This document shows, piece by piece, positions 1-7,604 of a stretch of DNA of 8,371 bases (within the stretch, counting starts at the first letter, position 1; every line of letters begins with the position of its first letter). Below the pieces are notes generated by a model. That model made no database searches. It worked only from the letters and a program-made list of their open reading frames with translations, and had not been told where the DNA came from. Source of the stretch: Saprospiraceae bacterium (lineage in GTDB: Bacteria; Bacteroidota; Bacteroidia; Chitinophagales; Saprospiraceae); contig JALZVN010000203.1 in assembly GCA_023299965.1 (NCBI GenBank), positions 1 to 8,371 on the forward strand, written 5' to 3'. Both the position numbers and the translations under genes were made by a program.

Positions 1-2152
1 TAAAGGTTCCACATCCCTGATTATCCGCCTCCACAACAATATTTTCTCTAAACAATGGACAGGCATTACTATCATTAACGGTTACGGAATACGTACCTGC
101 ACTTAGACCTTGATTAGTTTGCCCAGTTCTACCATTTGACCAAGAGTACGTATATGGTGGAGTTCCTCCCGAGGCAAACGCAGTTAAAGAACCATCATTT
201 TGACCTGCCACAGATTCGTTCCTTACCTGGACTGTAGTAAATAGTGCACTCGGTGAGGTAAGTTGTATCGCTTGTGTAATAGAACAGCTAGCACCGTCAG
301 TTACCGTAATAAAATAATTTCCAGAAGGAAGGTTATTTCTTAAAGGTGATCCAGAGTTGTCTTCCCATTCAAAAGTATATGGTTCAACACCATTAGTAGC
401 GTTTACAGCAATAGTCCCGTTGTTGAAGCCAAAACAAGAGGGTACTTCAGAATTGACATTCAGGGTTAGCCCATCACACAGGGACACAGTACTATTAAGT
501 TCGAAAAAGGCTGGATTTCCGTCAAGCTGAACATTTCTAAAGGAAACGGATGCAGATTGGTTGGTGGTAAAGAAATTCCATTCCTTTTTGACCAAGGTAG
601 TCGAGCTATTGCTCGTCCAAGGAACAGAAGGAGGGAAAGTATAAGTAACTGATGCCTCTTCACTTCTATCTCTAAAGGTTCGTGCCCATAGCATATATGT
701 TGTTTGTCCTTGCGCATTTGAAAAAGCACCTCCTCTAACATTTGATGGAAGCTGCAATTCATTTGTTTTACCTGCATCGTACCAAAATCCCGATAGCGCG
801 TCTGACATTGTTTTTAATCCAATCCCACCTGCAGTATGTTTTGCTGTATTTTTATTTTGAGTCAGCAGATTTTCATATAGACCCATCACCTCAAATTGTT
901 GACCTAATGTCCATACGTTATTTGACTCTCTAGTTTCTCCGATATGAAATAAATGCAGATGGTCCAGACCTACAGCTTGAGAAGCCAACATGGCTTTCAT
1001 GTTATAGTTGGCTTGAAATTGATCTCCACCAGCCAAACTTTCATTTAAGACCTCAACTCGTGGAACGTTTGTTTCAGTATTGATTTTTAGTTTGCGAGGA
1101 AAAGACACACCATCATAGCCCCTCCTTTCGAGAACGGCTTCATATTCTCTGTCTCTTTGAATAAGCCCATCATAGGCAGCATCGGAATACCTAAAATAAT
1201 CGAAGGCTTCTCTTTCCTGATTCCAAAGTTTTAAAGCTTCATCAACGTGAGGATAATAGTGCCATGAGATTACATCAAAATAAGCTCCTCCTTTTAGTGG
1301 GTACTCTCCAGACACATCACCATTATTAGGATTATCTGTATTTCTAAGGATAGCATCTAGAAAACTAGGATACCCTAATCCACCGGTAGCTACATAGCTA
1401 TCTGGATATAATGTTTTTACTACTTCGTAAGTAATTCGCAGCATTCTAACGTAGTGATAAACAGGGGCTTGAATTCCGAATGCGCCATTTAGATCACATG
1501 GACTTGGATCTTCAGTCCACCAACTACCAGGGGTACCGGGATCGTTCGTACTATTAGTACTGTCTGTAAAATCTGGTTCATTCCACACTTCCCAATATTT
1601 AACCCACTTACCATAGCGAGAAACTACTTCGTATACATATTGAGCATAAAAATTTTGATCATTGTAAGGGGTACCATTGGCACCGTTGTCCCATATGGGA
1701 AGATATAGGTTCTTGAATATAACAGATGGCTTTCCCGGACAATACTCAGTAAAGTCTCTATGGCTGCCACTTGGACCATTTAAAAACACCGTATGATCTC
1801 TAAGACCTAGCTGATTATAAATATCAAACACATCAAGCCTAATGTCGTAGCCATTTTGAATTACAAATGTGTCTGGAAGAGCAAGTCTGATGGAATTGAC
1901 GCCAGCACCTGGAATTCCTGCTGCTGGGTTTCCGGTAGCTATTTCAGCCAATTCATTGTCCAACCAGGGTACTTGGTCACCTCTTTCATTAACATTGCTT
2001 GAGGTACCATATCCGCCAAAGTTGACTCCGTATCCAAAACTACCAGTATATGGGGGGATAAAGTCATGCGCTGTAGTATTAACTTGGGCATGAGAGATGA
2101 TTTGTCCAAAGAATAAAAGTAATACAACGAGTGATGTATTAAGATTTGTCAT
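1..2152 (-). CDS. Secreted clan GH-A-like glycoside hydrolase with C-terminal SprB repeats (3' end outside window)
   Basis: The minus-strand frame stays open from ATG 2152-2150 to the left edge, giving 717 codons with no stop. Residues 1-22 form a signal peptide (hydrophobic core about 8-19, likely cleavage after SHA22), so the product is exported. Residues about 35-410 read as a TIM-barrel glycosidase. NSIRLALP (86-93) fits an early strand. YWEVWNEPDF (186-195) carries the typical Asn-Glu pair, with E192 as likely acid/base. ISWHYYP has H298 on a late strand. KINTETN puts E360 as likely nucleophile, and LFHIGE406 fits the last strand. This layout is that of clan GH-A retaining enzymes, for example GH39- or GH30-like, but I cannot assign the family or substrate. 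Residues about 430-560 look like a beta-rich accessory region, followed by two SprB repeats. A C-terminal type IX secretion sorting domain would be expected beyond the edge but is not visible. The start is chosen for the signal peptide, although the frame is open further upstream. No Shine-Dalgarno is visible. Confidence 0.85.
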   Translation of the reverse strand, partial: MTNLNTSLVVLLLFFGQIISHAQVNTTAHDFIPPYTGSFGYGVNFGGYGTSSNVNERGDQVPWLDNELAEIATGNPAAGIPGAGVNSIRLALPDTFVIQNGYDIRLDVFDIYNQLGLRDHTVFLNGPSGSHRDFTEYCPGKPSVIFKNLYLPIWDNGANGTPYNDQNFYAQYVYEVVSRYGKWVKYWEVWNEPDFTDSTNSTNDPGTPGSWWTEDPSPCDLNGAFGIQAPVYHYVRMLRITYEVVKTLYPDSYVATGGLGYPSFLDAILRNTDNPNNGDVSGEYPLKGGAYFDVISWHYYPHVDEALKLWNQEREAFDYFRYSDAAYDGLIQRDREYEAVLERRGYDGVSFPRKLKINTETNVPRVEVLNESLAGGDQFQANYNMKAMLASQAVGLDHLHLFHIGETRESNNVWTLGQQFEVMGLYENLLTQNKNTAKHTAGGIGLKTMSDALSGFWYDAGKTNELQLPSNVRGGAFSNAQGQTTYMLWARTFRDRSEEASVTYTFPPSVPWTSNSSTTLVKKEWNFFTTNQSASVSFRNVQLDGNPAFFELNSTVSLCDGLTLNVNSEVPSCFGFNNGTIAVNATNGVEPYTFEWEDNSGSPLRNNLPSGNYFITVTDGASCSITQAIQLTSPSALFTTVQVRNESVAGQNDGSLTAFASGGTPPYTYSWSNGRTGQTNQGLSAGTYSVTVNDSNACPLFRENIVVEADNQGCGTF
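23..250 (-). repeat. SprB repeat 2 in the glycoside hydrolase (residues about 635-710)
   Basis: This second copy aligns with the first. It has NDGSLTAFASGGTPPYTYSW in the core and LSAGTYSVTVNDSNAC at the end, which is very close to the family consensus. It lacks the first Cys of repeat 1 (ESVAGQND in place of PSCFGFNN). The protein continues past the left edge after a GCGTF stretch, so further repeats or a C-terminal sorting domain may follow. Confidence 0.78.
251..463 (-). repeat. SprB repeat 1 in the glycoside hydrolase (residues about 564-634)
   Basis: This segment encodes a beta-sandwich unit with the SprB pattern: a Cys-containing start (VPSCFGFNNGTI), a central EPYTFEWED and a closing LPSGNYFITVTD followed by a second Cys (GASC). 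SprB repeats are known from Bacteroidota surface and secreted proteins, including the SprB gliding adhesin, and are commonly found in type IX secretion cargo. Here they probably act as a spacer or a surface or glycan attachment region behind the catalytic domain. The functional role is inference. Confidence 0.75.
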
Positions 2153-2294
2153 AACATTTACGGTATTAATAATCAGGTAATAAGAAGTAAATCTATTACT
2201 ATTACTTTCTGCTTTACTGTGTAACCTACTGTGGTTAAGGGGATTGGTACTGTTGCTGTTAATTATGATATATTCTAATGGTCGACAATAATAC

Positions 2295-2390
2295 GTTAAA
2301 AATCGGCCATTTGATAGCGTTTTAACCCCTTTTTTTGTTAAAGTTGGAGACATTTTGCCCTTTTTACTCGGGCATTAAATTTACGTTAAA
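2295..2390. promoter_or_regulatory. Cluster of four GTTAAA half-sites, candidate operator region
   Basis: GTTAAA occurs at 2295-2300, 2337-2342 and 2385-2390, and its reverse complement TTTAAC at 2321-2326. The middle two form a perfect inverted repeat with a 10-bp spacer (TTTAAC-N10-GTTAAA). The outer two are both part of the longer word TACGTTAAA (2292-2300 and 2382-2390). Spaced inverted half-sites of this kind suit a dimeric regulator, but AT-rich sequence makes such words cheap, and no regulator is encoded nearby. The position could serve either divergent gene. Confidence 0.35.
2356..2374. other. Small hairpin (TGCCC / GGGCA)
   Basis: TGCCC at 2356-2360 pairs with GGGCA at 2370-2374 around a 9-nt loop (TTTTTACTC). 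It stands out because the surrounding sequence is very AT-rich. It lies about 85 bp before the tamB start and has no long U-tract directly after it, so it is not a standard intrinsic terminator. It could be part of a leader RNA or a DNA-binding site. The function is unknown. Confidence 0.3.
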
Positions 2391-2459
2391 CAGTATTTTT
2401 TTAAGTAGGATTTAGATTTATTACGTTGTTTATATATATACAAGTATTTTAGCGCCTTG

Positions 2460-5400
2460 ATGGATACAAATTCTGAAGAAAAAATCACAGACCAAAAGAA
2501 AAAGAGACCACTGTTTGGGCGTCTCCTGCGCTTTCTGGCGGTCATTTTGCTATTGGTATTTCTTCTTACCATCTTGGCTGGTCTTGTCGTTCAAGATGAA
2601 GATTTCCAAAACTGGGCTGTCAAGAAGGTCACTACGGATCTTTCTGAGCGATTAGACACTAAAGTCGAACTAGAAAGAATCGACCTCGATTTTTTTAATA
2701 ATCTTTCGTTCTCAAAATTTTATGTTCAGGACTATAACCAAGATACACTCATTTATAGTGATCAGCTCAACGTGGATCTCAACATGGATTGGAGAACATT
2801 GCTGAATGGAAGAGTCTTGATTAACGAAATCTCTCTAAATAAGGGGATTGTGAAACTAAGAAGAGATTCAGGGCAGTTTTACAACAATATTCAACTTCTC
2901 GCTGAAAAATTGAAAACAGAAACAGACTTAGATAAGGATAAAAATAGTGGAAACTTCAATTCTTTTGAGCTGGATTTAGATCACATGAGTTTCAAGGATG
3001 TATGTTTTGTGCAAAATGATAAACTTAGAGGTCAGGATCTAAAAGCTTGCCTTGAAAATGCAAAAGTCCAATTTGAGGATTTTACAATCAATGAAAACCT
3101 GTACAATATAGAGGATGTCCACATCAATGGACTGACGCTAGATCTACACGAGTATAATCGAAATGAATCTTTGTTTGATGAGTTTTTTGTTAAAGAAGGT
3201 GCCGAGAAAGATGCTTTGAGATCAGAGTTGGATAGTCTAGCTAAACCTTTAGTCTTTACGGTGCAAGATATTATAGTCAGTGAAAGTAGCATCAACATCA
3301 GAAATACTAGAAATGCCTCTCTTGATACTTTGAAAAAATCTCGAAATGTATTAGACTTTAAAGATTTAGCCATCTCTGATTTAAATTTTGAATTCAATAA
3401 TCTAAATTTTAATAAAGGTGAAGTTAGTGGTCGACTAAAGGATATGTCTTTAAAAGAGAAAAGTGGATTTGAAATTGATGGATTTGAAATCGTCGAACTT
3501 CTTCTAACCGATCGAAAAATTGAAACCAAAAACTATCAACTTAAAACACCTAATAGTCTTTTTGGTGGCTCTTTGTCTCTGAAGTATAGGGATACGAAAG
3601 ACTTTGAACAATTTGTCGATAAGGTATATATCAATTCTGAATTTAATGAAGCAAAGATTGGTATCAAGGATGTCTTATATCTCGGAGATAAATTGGCAAA
3701 GAATGAATTTCTAAATCTGTATCGAGATGAATCTATCGTGATAGATGGTAAACTGTCTGGCAAAGTTAATAATCTAAAAGGGAGTGACCTGAAAATTCGA
3801 CTAAGCGATAAGCTTACTTTCAATGGAGATTTTAGATCAAGAAACCTTACGGTCAAGAATGAGGAGTTTTTAAATTTAGAAATTGATGACATCAATGTAG
3901 CTATTACATCACTAAGACAGTTGATACCTAATTTTGTGTTACCGCCTAATTTTGACAAACTGGGCAATCTCAACTTTAGCGGTCAGTTCACAGGTTTCTT
4001 TAATGATTTTGTTGCTTTTGGTGATTTGCAAACAGATCTGGGAGCTGTCACTTCGGATGTGCAATTGCAGCTTGCGGGTGGTGTAGAAAAAGCAAAATAT
4101 ACTGGCCAACTTGATCTGAAAGACTTTGACTTGGCTACTTGGACTGGAGATCAACGTTTTGGCAATATGACTATATCCGCTAATGTCAAAGAAGGAGTTG
4201 GATTGAAACGAGAAGTCGCCTCTGCAAATTTGAATGCCACCCTAAAAGAGTTTACCTACAAAGATTATAAATATGAGAACATACAATTAGTAGGTAGATT
4301 GGATAATAATGAATTTGATGGTGATTTGATCTTTGGAGATGAAAATATTGATTTAGATTTTGGAGGAAGAGTAAGCTTCGCAGGAGATAAGCCTGTCTAT
4401 AATTTTACTTCTGAAATACGCAATATTGATTTTCAAAAACTTAATCTAAGTGAAAAAAATATAGTACTCTCGGGAGGGATAGATATTAATGTAGTTGGTG
4501 AAAAGGTTTCAGATATTGTCGGCGAAGTAAAGCTATCTGATTTCAATATTGCTATCAAGGATGAGGGGTTAGCCTATAATTTAGACACCATATCATTGAC
4601 TTCTTTAGTAGACGCCTCAGGAGAGAAGAATTTGCATTTGGAAAGTGAGTTGCTAAATCTTGACCTCAATGGACAATATGAAGTAGATAAGATTGCATTT
4701 GCTTTTCAGGATTACTTTGTAGTGAAATTTCCAGAATATGCAGAACGATTGAATGTCGAACTCACTGGGAAAGAATATAAAGATGTAGAATTAGAGTTTG
4801 ATCTAGAAGTTTTTGATTCGGAAAATCTTACCTACTTCCTCGATAATAGAATTGATACCATAAGAAACATGAAAACCTTTGGATATTTTAATACTAAAAC
4901 GGATTCTCTTTCTCTATTGGCTGAATTGCCAAGCTTTACCTTTGATGATAATACATTCGAAAATATAAATGTACTCTTAGAAGCCAATGAAAACGATACA
5001 GAATTGGTTCTTGGCGTTTTGAACACTTATCTAAAGCAAGGTCAAAAGATCCCTGCATACAGTTTACTGGCTTCTGCTAGTAGTGATATTGTTGATTTTA
5101 ATTTTAATATCAATGACGCATTAGGTGAGGTGTATAATCTAAATGTCAATGGAAAGCTGCAAGTACAAGAAGGAAAGGTTTTTGAATTGAGCTTTTTACC
5201 TTCTAATCTTACTTTGGTAGGGCAAGAGTGGGATGTTAAAGACAATAATTCCATTCGATTTGGACGAGACTTTTTGGATATTGATAATTTTGTGCTAACC
5301 AACGGCGTCCAAAATGTAGTGGTTAAAAATAAGGGAAAAAAAGGGATCAATCTAAGTCTGGAGCATTTTGATCTTGATGAAATAAATAAATATACCAACT

Positions 5401-7397
5401 ACGACAAGCTTTATTTTGATGGTGATTTCACCCTAGATATTGAAGCAAAAGATGTATTTGCTTTAAAGGACTTTGAGCTAAATCTCAACATGGATTCGCT
5501 AAAGATTTTTGAAGATGATTGGGGTGTTCTTAGCTTAAATGCTAAGCTGCCAAGTCTTGACGATAAGGTGCAAACTTATTTATCATTGACTAAAAATGAC
5601 CAGCAAATTATTGCAGAAGGATACTATATACCGCCTAATAAAAATCGAAAAAATAACCAAGAGTACCAGGATAACTTTTTTGATTTTGATATTGGAAGTA
5701 ATGCTGTTCCCCTAAATTTATTAGAATATTTTATCCCATCAGGATTGTCCAATACGGAAGGATTTGTAGATGCAGATGTGAAACTTAGTGGGTTTCCAAC
5801 AGATATTAATTCTGAAGGAGAACTTCGAATTTATGATGGAGCCTTTGATGTAGACTATCTAGGGACTAGATATTTTGTGGAGGATGGCATTGTGAAGGTG
5901 ACGAAAACGCTATTGGATGGAACAGGTGGAATAGTTAAAGACAAGTTTGGCAATGAAGCGGTCTTGAATGGTGGAGTATGGCATACAAATCTAAAGGATA
6001 TGGTGCTTGATTTAGTTATAGATGCGCCTCGTTTTTTGGCTTTAGATACTGCAAAGGAGGATAATGAATTGTTTTATGGTATAGGTCTTGGAAAGGGAAC
6101 AGTGAAGTTTACTGGACCTTTCAATCAGACGGATATTGAAATCAACGCTACCACTTTAGATGGTACCAAAATGTTTATCCCAATTGAATCTGATCAGGAA
6201 AGTAATGAAGTTGGTTTTATCAATTTTGTAAAGAGAGAAGAGGCTATTGTACAAGAAGACTTTTTTGAACTCAGGGGGGTCAATATCTTGCTCAATCTTG
6301 AAATAACAGAGGCGGTGGACGCTCAGCTTATATTTGATGAAGAGGCTGGCGATATTGTAAAAGGAAAGGGAAGAGGTAATATAGAGATTCGAAATACGCG
6401 AACGGGCGAGTTTAGTATGTATGGTAATTATGAAATCGAACAAGGAGAATATTTGTTTACCTACTCCTATAGAGATTTGGTTAAGTTCAATAAACCTTTT
6501 CAAGTAAAAAGAGGAGGTAGTATAGTGTGGGATGGAGATCCCTATACTGCACAGATAAATTTGGAAGCAGAATATGTAGGTCTAAGGACGTCTGTCTTCA
6601 ACTTGATAGCAGAGTTTCTAGAATCAAATGCAAATGATGGATTGGCTACGGAAGCTAGAAATACGACTAACGTAGATTTGTCTATGTTCTTGAAGGGAGA
6701 TTTGTTTTCTCCTAATATTGAATTTCAGATGGATTTTCCAGAACTATCGGGTGAAATAAAAGGGTATGTGGATAGCAAAATGCTGACGCTCAGCAAGGAT
6801 GAGAACGAACTCAATAGGCAGGTTTTTGGATTGATGGTTATTGGTAGTTTTTTGCCATCTACTGAAGCGGTAATTGGTTCGGATGATTTTGTCAATTTTG
6901 GAGTAAATACGGTTTCTCAATTTTTGTCAAATCAATTGTCTCTGTATGTTTCCGAATTATTGTCGGACATTTTAGCTGAAAATGGAGTTTTTACGAGGGC
7001 TGAATTTAATGTCAACTATTCAGTGTATGATCAAGGAACAACTGGGATTGGTGCAGTTAATTCAAACCGAGCCAGTGAATTGTCTTTGCAACTCAAGAAC
7101 TATCTTTTTAAAGAACGATTAGCAATAAAGATCGGGACGGATATCGGGATAGGTGACGAAACCTACTTCGATGGCTCTACGGCTGCCTTGAATACCTTTG
7201 ATGTGATAGTAGAATGGGTCATCACCAAAGATCGAAGATTTAAATTGCTCGTTTATAATAAGAATGATGTTACCTTTTTGGGACCACAAAGACAAAGTGG
7301 CTTGGGTCTAAATTATAGGTACGAATTTGATACTTGGACAGAGTTTTTTAATGGTCTCAAGCAAAAAACAAAAGCCGCTATTAAGGGCAAGAAGTAA
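2460..7397 (+). CDS. tamB: Translocation/assembly module TamB-like protein (DUF490, AsmA-like superfamily)
   Basis: This is a complete 1645-residue protein from ATG 2460 to TAA 7395-7397. A TTG at 2457 is in frame, but ATG is preferred. A short Lys/Arg-rich cytoplasmic tail (KKKRP, 13-17) precedes one membrane helix at about 24-44; the rest would lie in the periplasm. An AsmA-like N-terminal part follows (LLNGRVLINEISL, about residues 114-127). Long runs of alternating polar and hydrophobic residues match the beta-taco groove of this family. The conserved C-terminal TamB domain spans about 1210-1600. It includes GTVKFTGPF near 1211, then GNYEIEQGEYLFTYS, FQVKRGGSIVWDGDPYTAQ and a Bacteroidota-type end (LLVYNKNDVTFLGPQ, GLGLNYRYEF). 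TamB proteins bridge the inner and outer membranes. They are linked to phospholipid transport to the outer membrane and, with the BamA-family partner TamA, to assembly of some outer-membrane proteins. No TamA-type gene is in the window. Length is typical for Bacteroidota and longer than the E. coli protein. No frameshift or truncation is seen. Confidence 0.93.
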   Translation: MDTNSEEKITDQKKKRPLFGRLLRFLAVILLLVFLLTILAGLVVQDEDFQNWAVKKVTTDLSERLDTKVELERIDLDFFNNLSFSKFYVQDYNQDTLIYSDQLNVDLNMDWRTLLNGRVLINEISLNKGIVKLRRDSGQFYNNIQLLAEKLKTETDLDKDKNSGNFNSFELDLDHMSFKDVCFVQNDKLRGQDLKACLENAKVQFEDFTINENLYNIEDVHINGLTLDLHEYNRNESLFDEFFVKEGAEKDALRSELDSLAKPLVFTVQDIIVSESSINIRNTRNASLDTLKKSRNVLDFKDLAISDLNFEFNNLNFNKGEVSGRLKDMSLKEKSGFEIDGFEIVELLLTDRKIETKNYQLKTPNSLFGGSLSLKYRDTKDFEQFVDKVYINSEFNEAKIGIKDVLYLGDKLAKNEFLNLYRDESIVIDGKLSGKVNNLKGSDLKIRLSDKLTFNGDFRSRNLTVKNEEFLNLEIDDINVAITSLRQLIPNFVLPPNFDKLGNLNFSGQFTGFFNDFVAFGDLQTDLGAVTSDVQLQLAGGVEKAKYTGQLDLKDFDLATWTGDQRFGNMTISANVKEGVGLKREVASANLNATLKEFTYKDYKYENIQLVGRLDNNEFDGDLIFGDENIDLDFGGRVSFAGDKPVYNFTSEIRNIDFQKLNLSEKNIVLSGGIDINVVGEKVSDIVGEVKLSDFNIAIKDEGLAYNLDTISLTSLVDASGEKNLHLESELLNLDLNGQYEVDKIAFAFQDYFVVKFPEYAERLNVELTGKEYKDVELEFDLEVFDSENLTYFLDNRIDTIRNMKTFGYFNTKTDSLSLLAELPSFTFDDNTFENINVLLEANENDTELVLGVLNTYLKQGQKIPAYSLLASASSDIVDFNFNINDALGEVYNLNVNGKLQVQEGKVFELSFLPSNLTLVGQEWDVKDNNSIRFGRDFLDIDNFVLTNGVQNVVVKNKGKKGINLSLEHFDLDEINKYTNYDKLYFDGDFTLDIEAKDVFALKDFELNLNMDSLKIFEDDWGVLSLNAKLPSLDDKVQTYLSLTKNDQQIIAEGYYIPPNKNRKNNQEYQDNFFDFDIGSNAVPLNLLEYFIPSGLSNTEGFVDADVKLSGFPTDINSEGELRIYDGAFDVDYLGTRYFVEDGIVKVTKTLLDGTGGIVKDKFGNEAVLNGGVWHTNLKDMVLDLVIDAPRFLALDTAKEDNELFYGIGLGKGTVKFTGPFNQTDIEINATTLDGTKMFIPIESDQESNEVGFINFVKREEAIVQEDFFELRGVNILLNLEITEAVDAQLIFDEEAGDIVKGKGRGNIEIRNTRTGEFSMYGNYEIEQGEYLFTYSYRDLVKFNKPFQVKRGGSIVWDGDPYTAQINLEAEYVGLRTSVFNLIAEFLESNANDGLATEARNTTNVDLSMFLKGDLFSPNIEFQMDFPELSGEIKGYVDSKMLTLSKDENELNRQVFGLMVIGSFLPSTEAVIGSDDFVNFGVNTVSQFLSNQLSLYVSELLSDILAENGVFTRAEFNVNYSVYDQGTTGIGAVNSNRASELSLQLKNYLFKERLAIKIGTDIGIGDETYFDGSTAALNTFDVIVEWVITKDRRFKLLVYNKNDVTFLGPQRQSGLGLNYRYEFDTWTEFFNGLKQKTKAAIKGKK

Positions 7398-7468
7398 TGG
7401 GTGAGTGGTAGGAATGATGCGACTGGACCAGAAATGTAGTGTAACGAAATGTCGGGACCAAGGAAGCA

Positions 7469-7489
7469 GTCTAAGTCTCGTCGATAGAC
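7469..7489. other. Hairpin GTCTA / TAGAC in the GC-rich block
   Basis: GTCTA at 7469-7473 pairs perfectly with TAGAC at 7485-7489 around an 11-nt loop. Alone, a 5-bp stem is weak; it gains weight from the second hairpin of similar layout 22 nt downstream. Confidence 0.3.
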
Positions 7490-7511
7490 AGGCGCAAGAC
7501 CAAAGCGAAGC

Positions 7512-7534
7512 GGAGTCATGGATGGCACGACTCC
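7512..7534. other. Hairpin GGAGTC / GACTCC in the GC-rich block
   Basis: GGAGTC at 7512-7517 pairs perfectly with GACTCC at 7529-7534 around an 11-nt loop (ATGGATGGCAC). This is the strongest stem in the block, with four of six pairs G-C. The loop length equals that of the upstream hairpin, which may be chance. There is no U-tract immediately after the stem. Confidence 0.4.
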
Positions 7535-7540
7535 AGATGA

Positions 7541-7554
7541 CCCTTTTTTTAGGG
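7541..7554. other. Weak hairpin CCCT / AGGG with T-rich loop
   Basis: CCCT at 7541-7544 pairs with AGGG at 7551-7554, with six T residues as the loop. A transcript ending here might pause, but the T-run sits in the loop rather than after the stem, so it does not meet the intrinsic terminator pattern. An alternative pairing uses GGGG at 7552-7555 with CCCC at 7568-7571. If tamB has a terminator in this gap, I cannot name it with confidence. Confidence 0.25.
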
Positions 7555-7604
7555 GCAGAAGGAGGCACCCCCAAATCCTATAAAAAAAATAGTCCATCAG
7601 CGAC

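Larger units (their letters stand above)
2153..2459. other. Divergent intergenic region between the glycoside hydrolase and tamB
   Basis: This 307-bp AT-rich stretch separates the two divergent genes and must hold the promoters for both unless they are read from elsewhere. I found no exact TAnnTTTG element on either strand; the near matches (for example TAAAGTTG at 2339 and TAGATTTA near 2412) are too weak to call. It does hold a cluster of GTTAAA/TTTAAC half-sites and a 5-bp hairpin, listed separately. The minus-strand frame of the hydrolase is open through most of it, but the predicted residues look non-coding. I see no RNA gene. Confidence 0.7.
7398..7580. other. GC-rich intergenic block with several short hairpins, possible dispersed repeat or structured RNA
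   Basis: Directly after the tamB stop the composition changes sharply: 93 of 180 bases at 7401-7580 are G or C by hand count, about 52%, while tamB is clearly AT-rich. The block holds two hairpins with 11-nt loops and a CCCT/AGGG hairpin, listed separately. It is open in two frames (one per strand), but the predicted peptides are rich in Arg, Ser, Trp and Cys, unlike neighbouring proteins, and match no family I recognise. The abrupt composition and hairpins suit a REP-like intergenic repeat, a remnant of an inserted element or a structured RNA. None of these can be confirmed from a single copy. Confidence 0.45.

Noticed and set aside
2457..2459. TTG start for tamB, one codon upstream of the ATG
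   Set aside because: The ATG at 2460 follows immediately, is the commoner start codon, and no ribosome binding site favours the TTG.
2153..2459. Exact Bacteroidota promoter for tamB or the hydrolase
   Set aside because: Only one-mismatch versions of TAnnTTTG were found on both strands, with no well-spaced -33 element. In AT-rich DNA these are not informative.
3032..3529. 165-residue minus-strand ORF inside tamB, and similar long antisense ORFs across 3536-6503
   Set aside because: These are shadows of the tamB coding frame. They lack domains and signals, and the tamB protein is continuous and conserved across them.
7451..7475. Resemblance to the conserved SRP RNA (4.5S) apical region, from a GGAAGCAG word
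   Set aside because: The SRP helix 8 needs a GGAA-type tetraloop closed by a UCC/GGA stem ahead of this word. Here the bases before it cannot form that stem, so the match is only a short shared word.
7541..7592. Intrinsic terminator for tamB
   Set aside because: The T-run lies inside the CCCT/AGGG loop, and the following stretch is an A-run on the plus strand. No stem is followed by a U-tract in the tamB direction.
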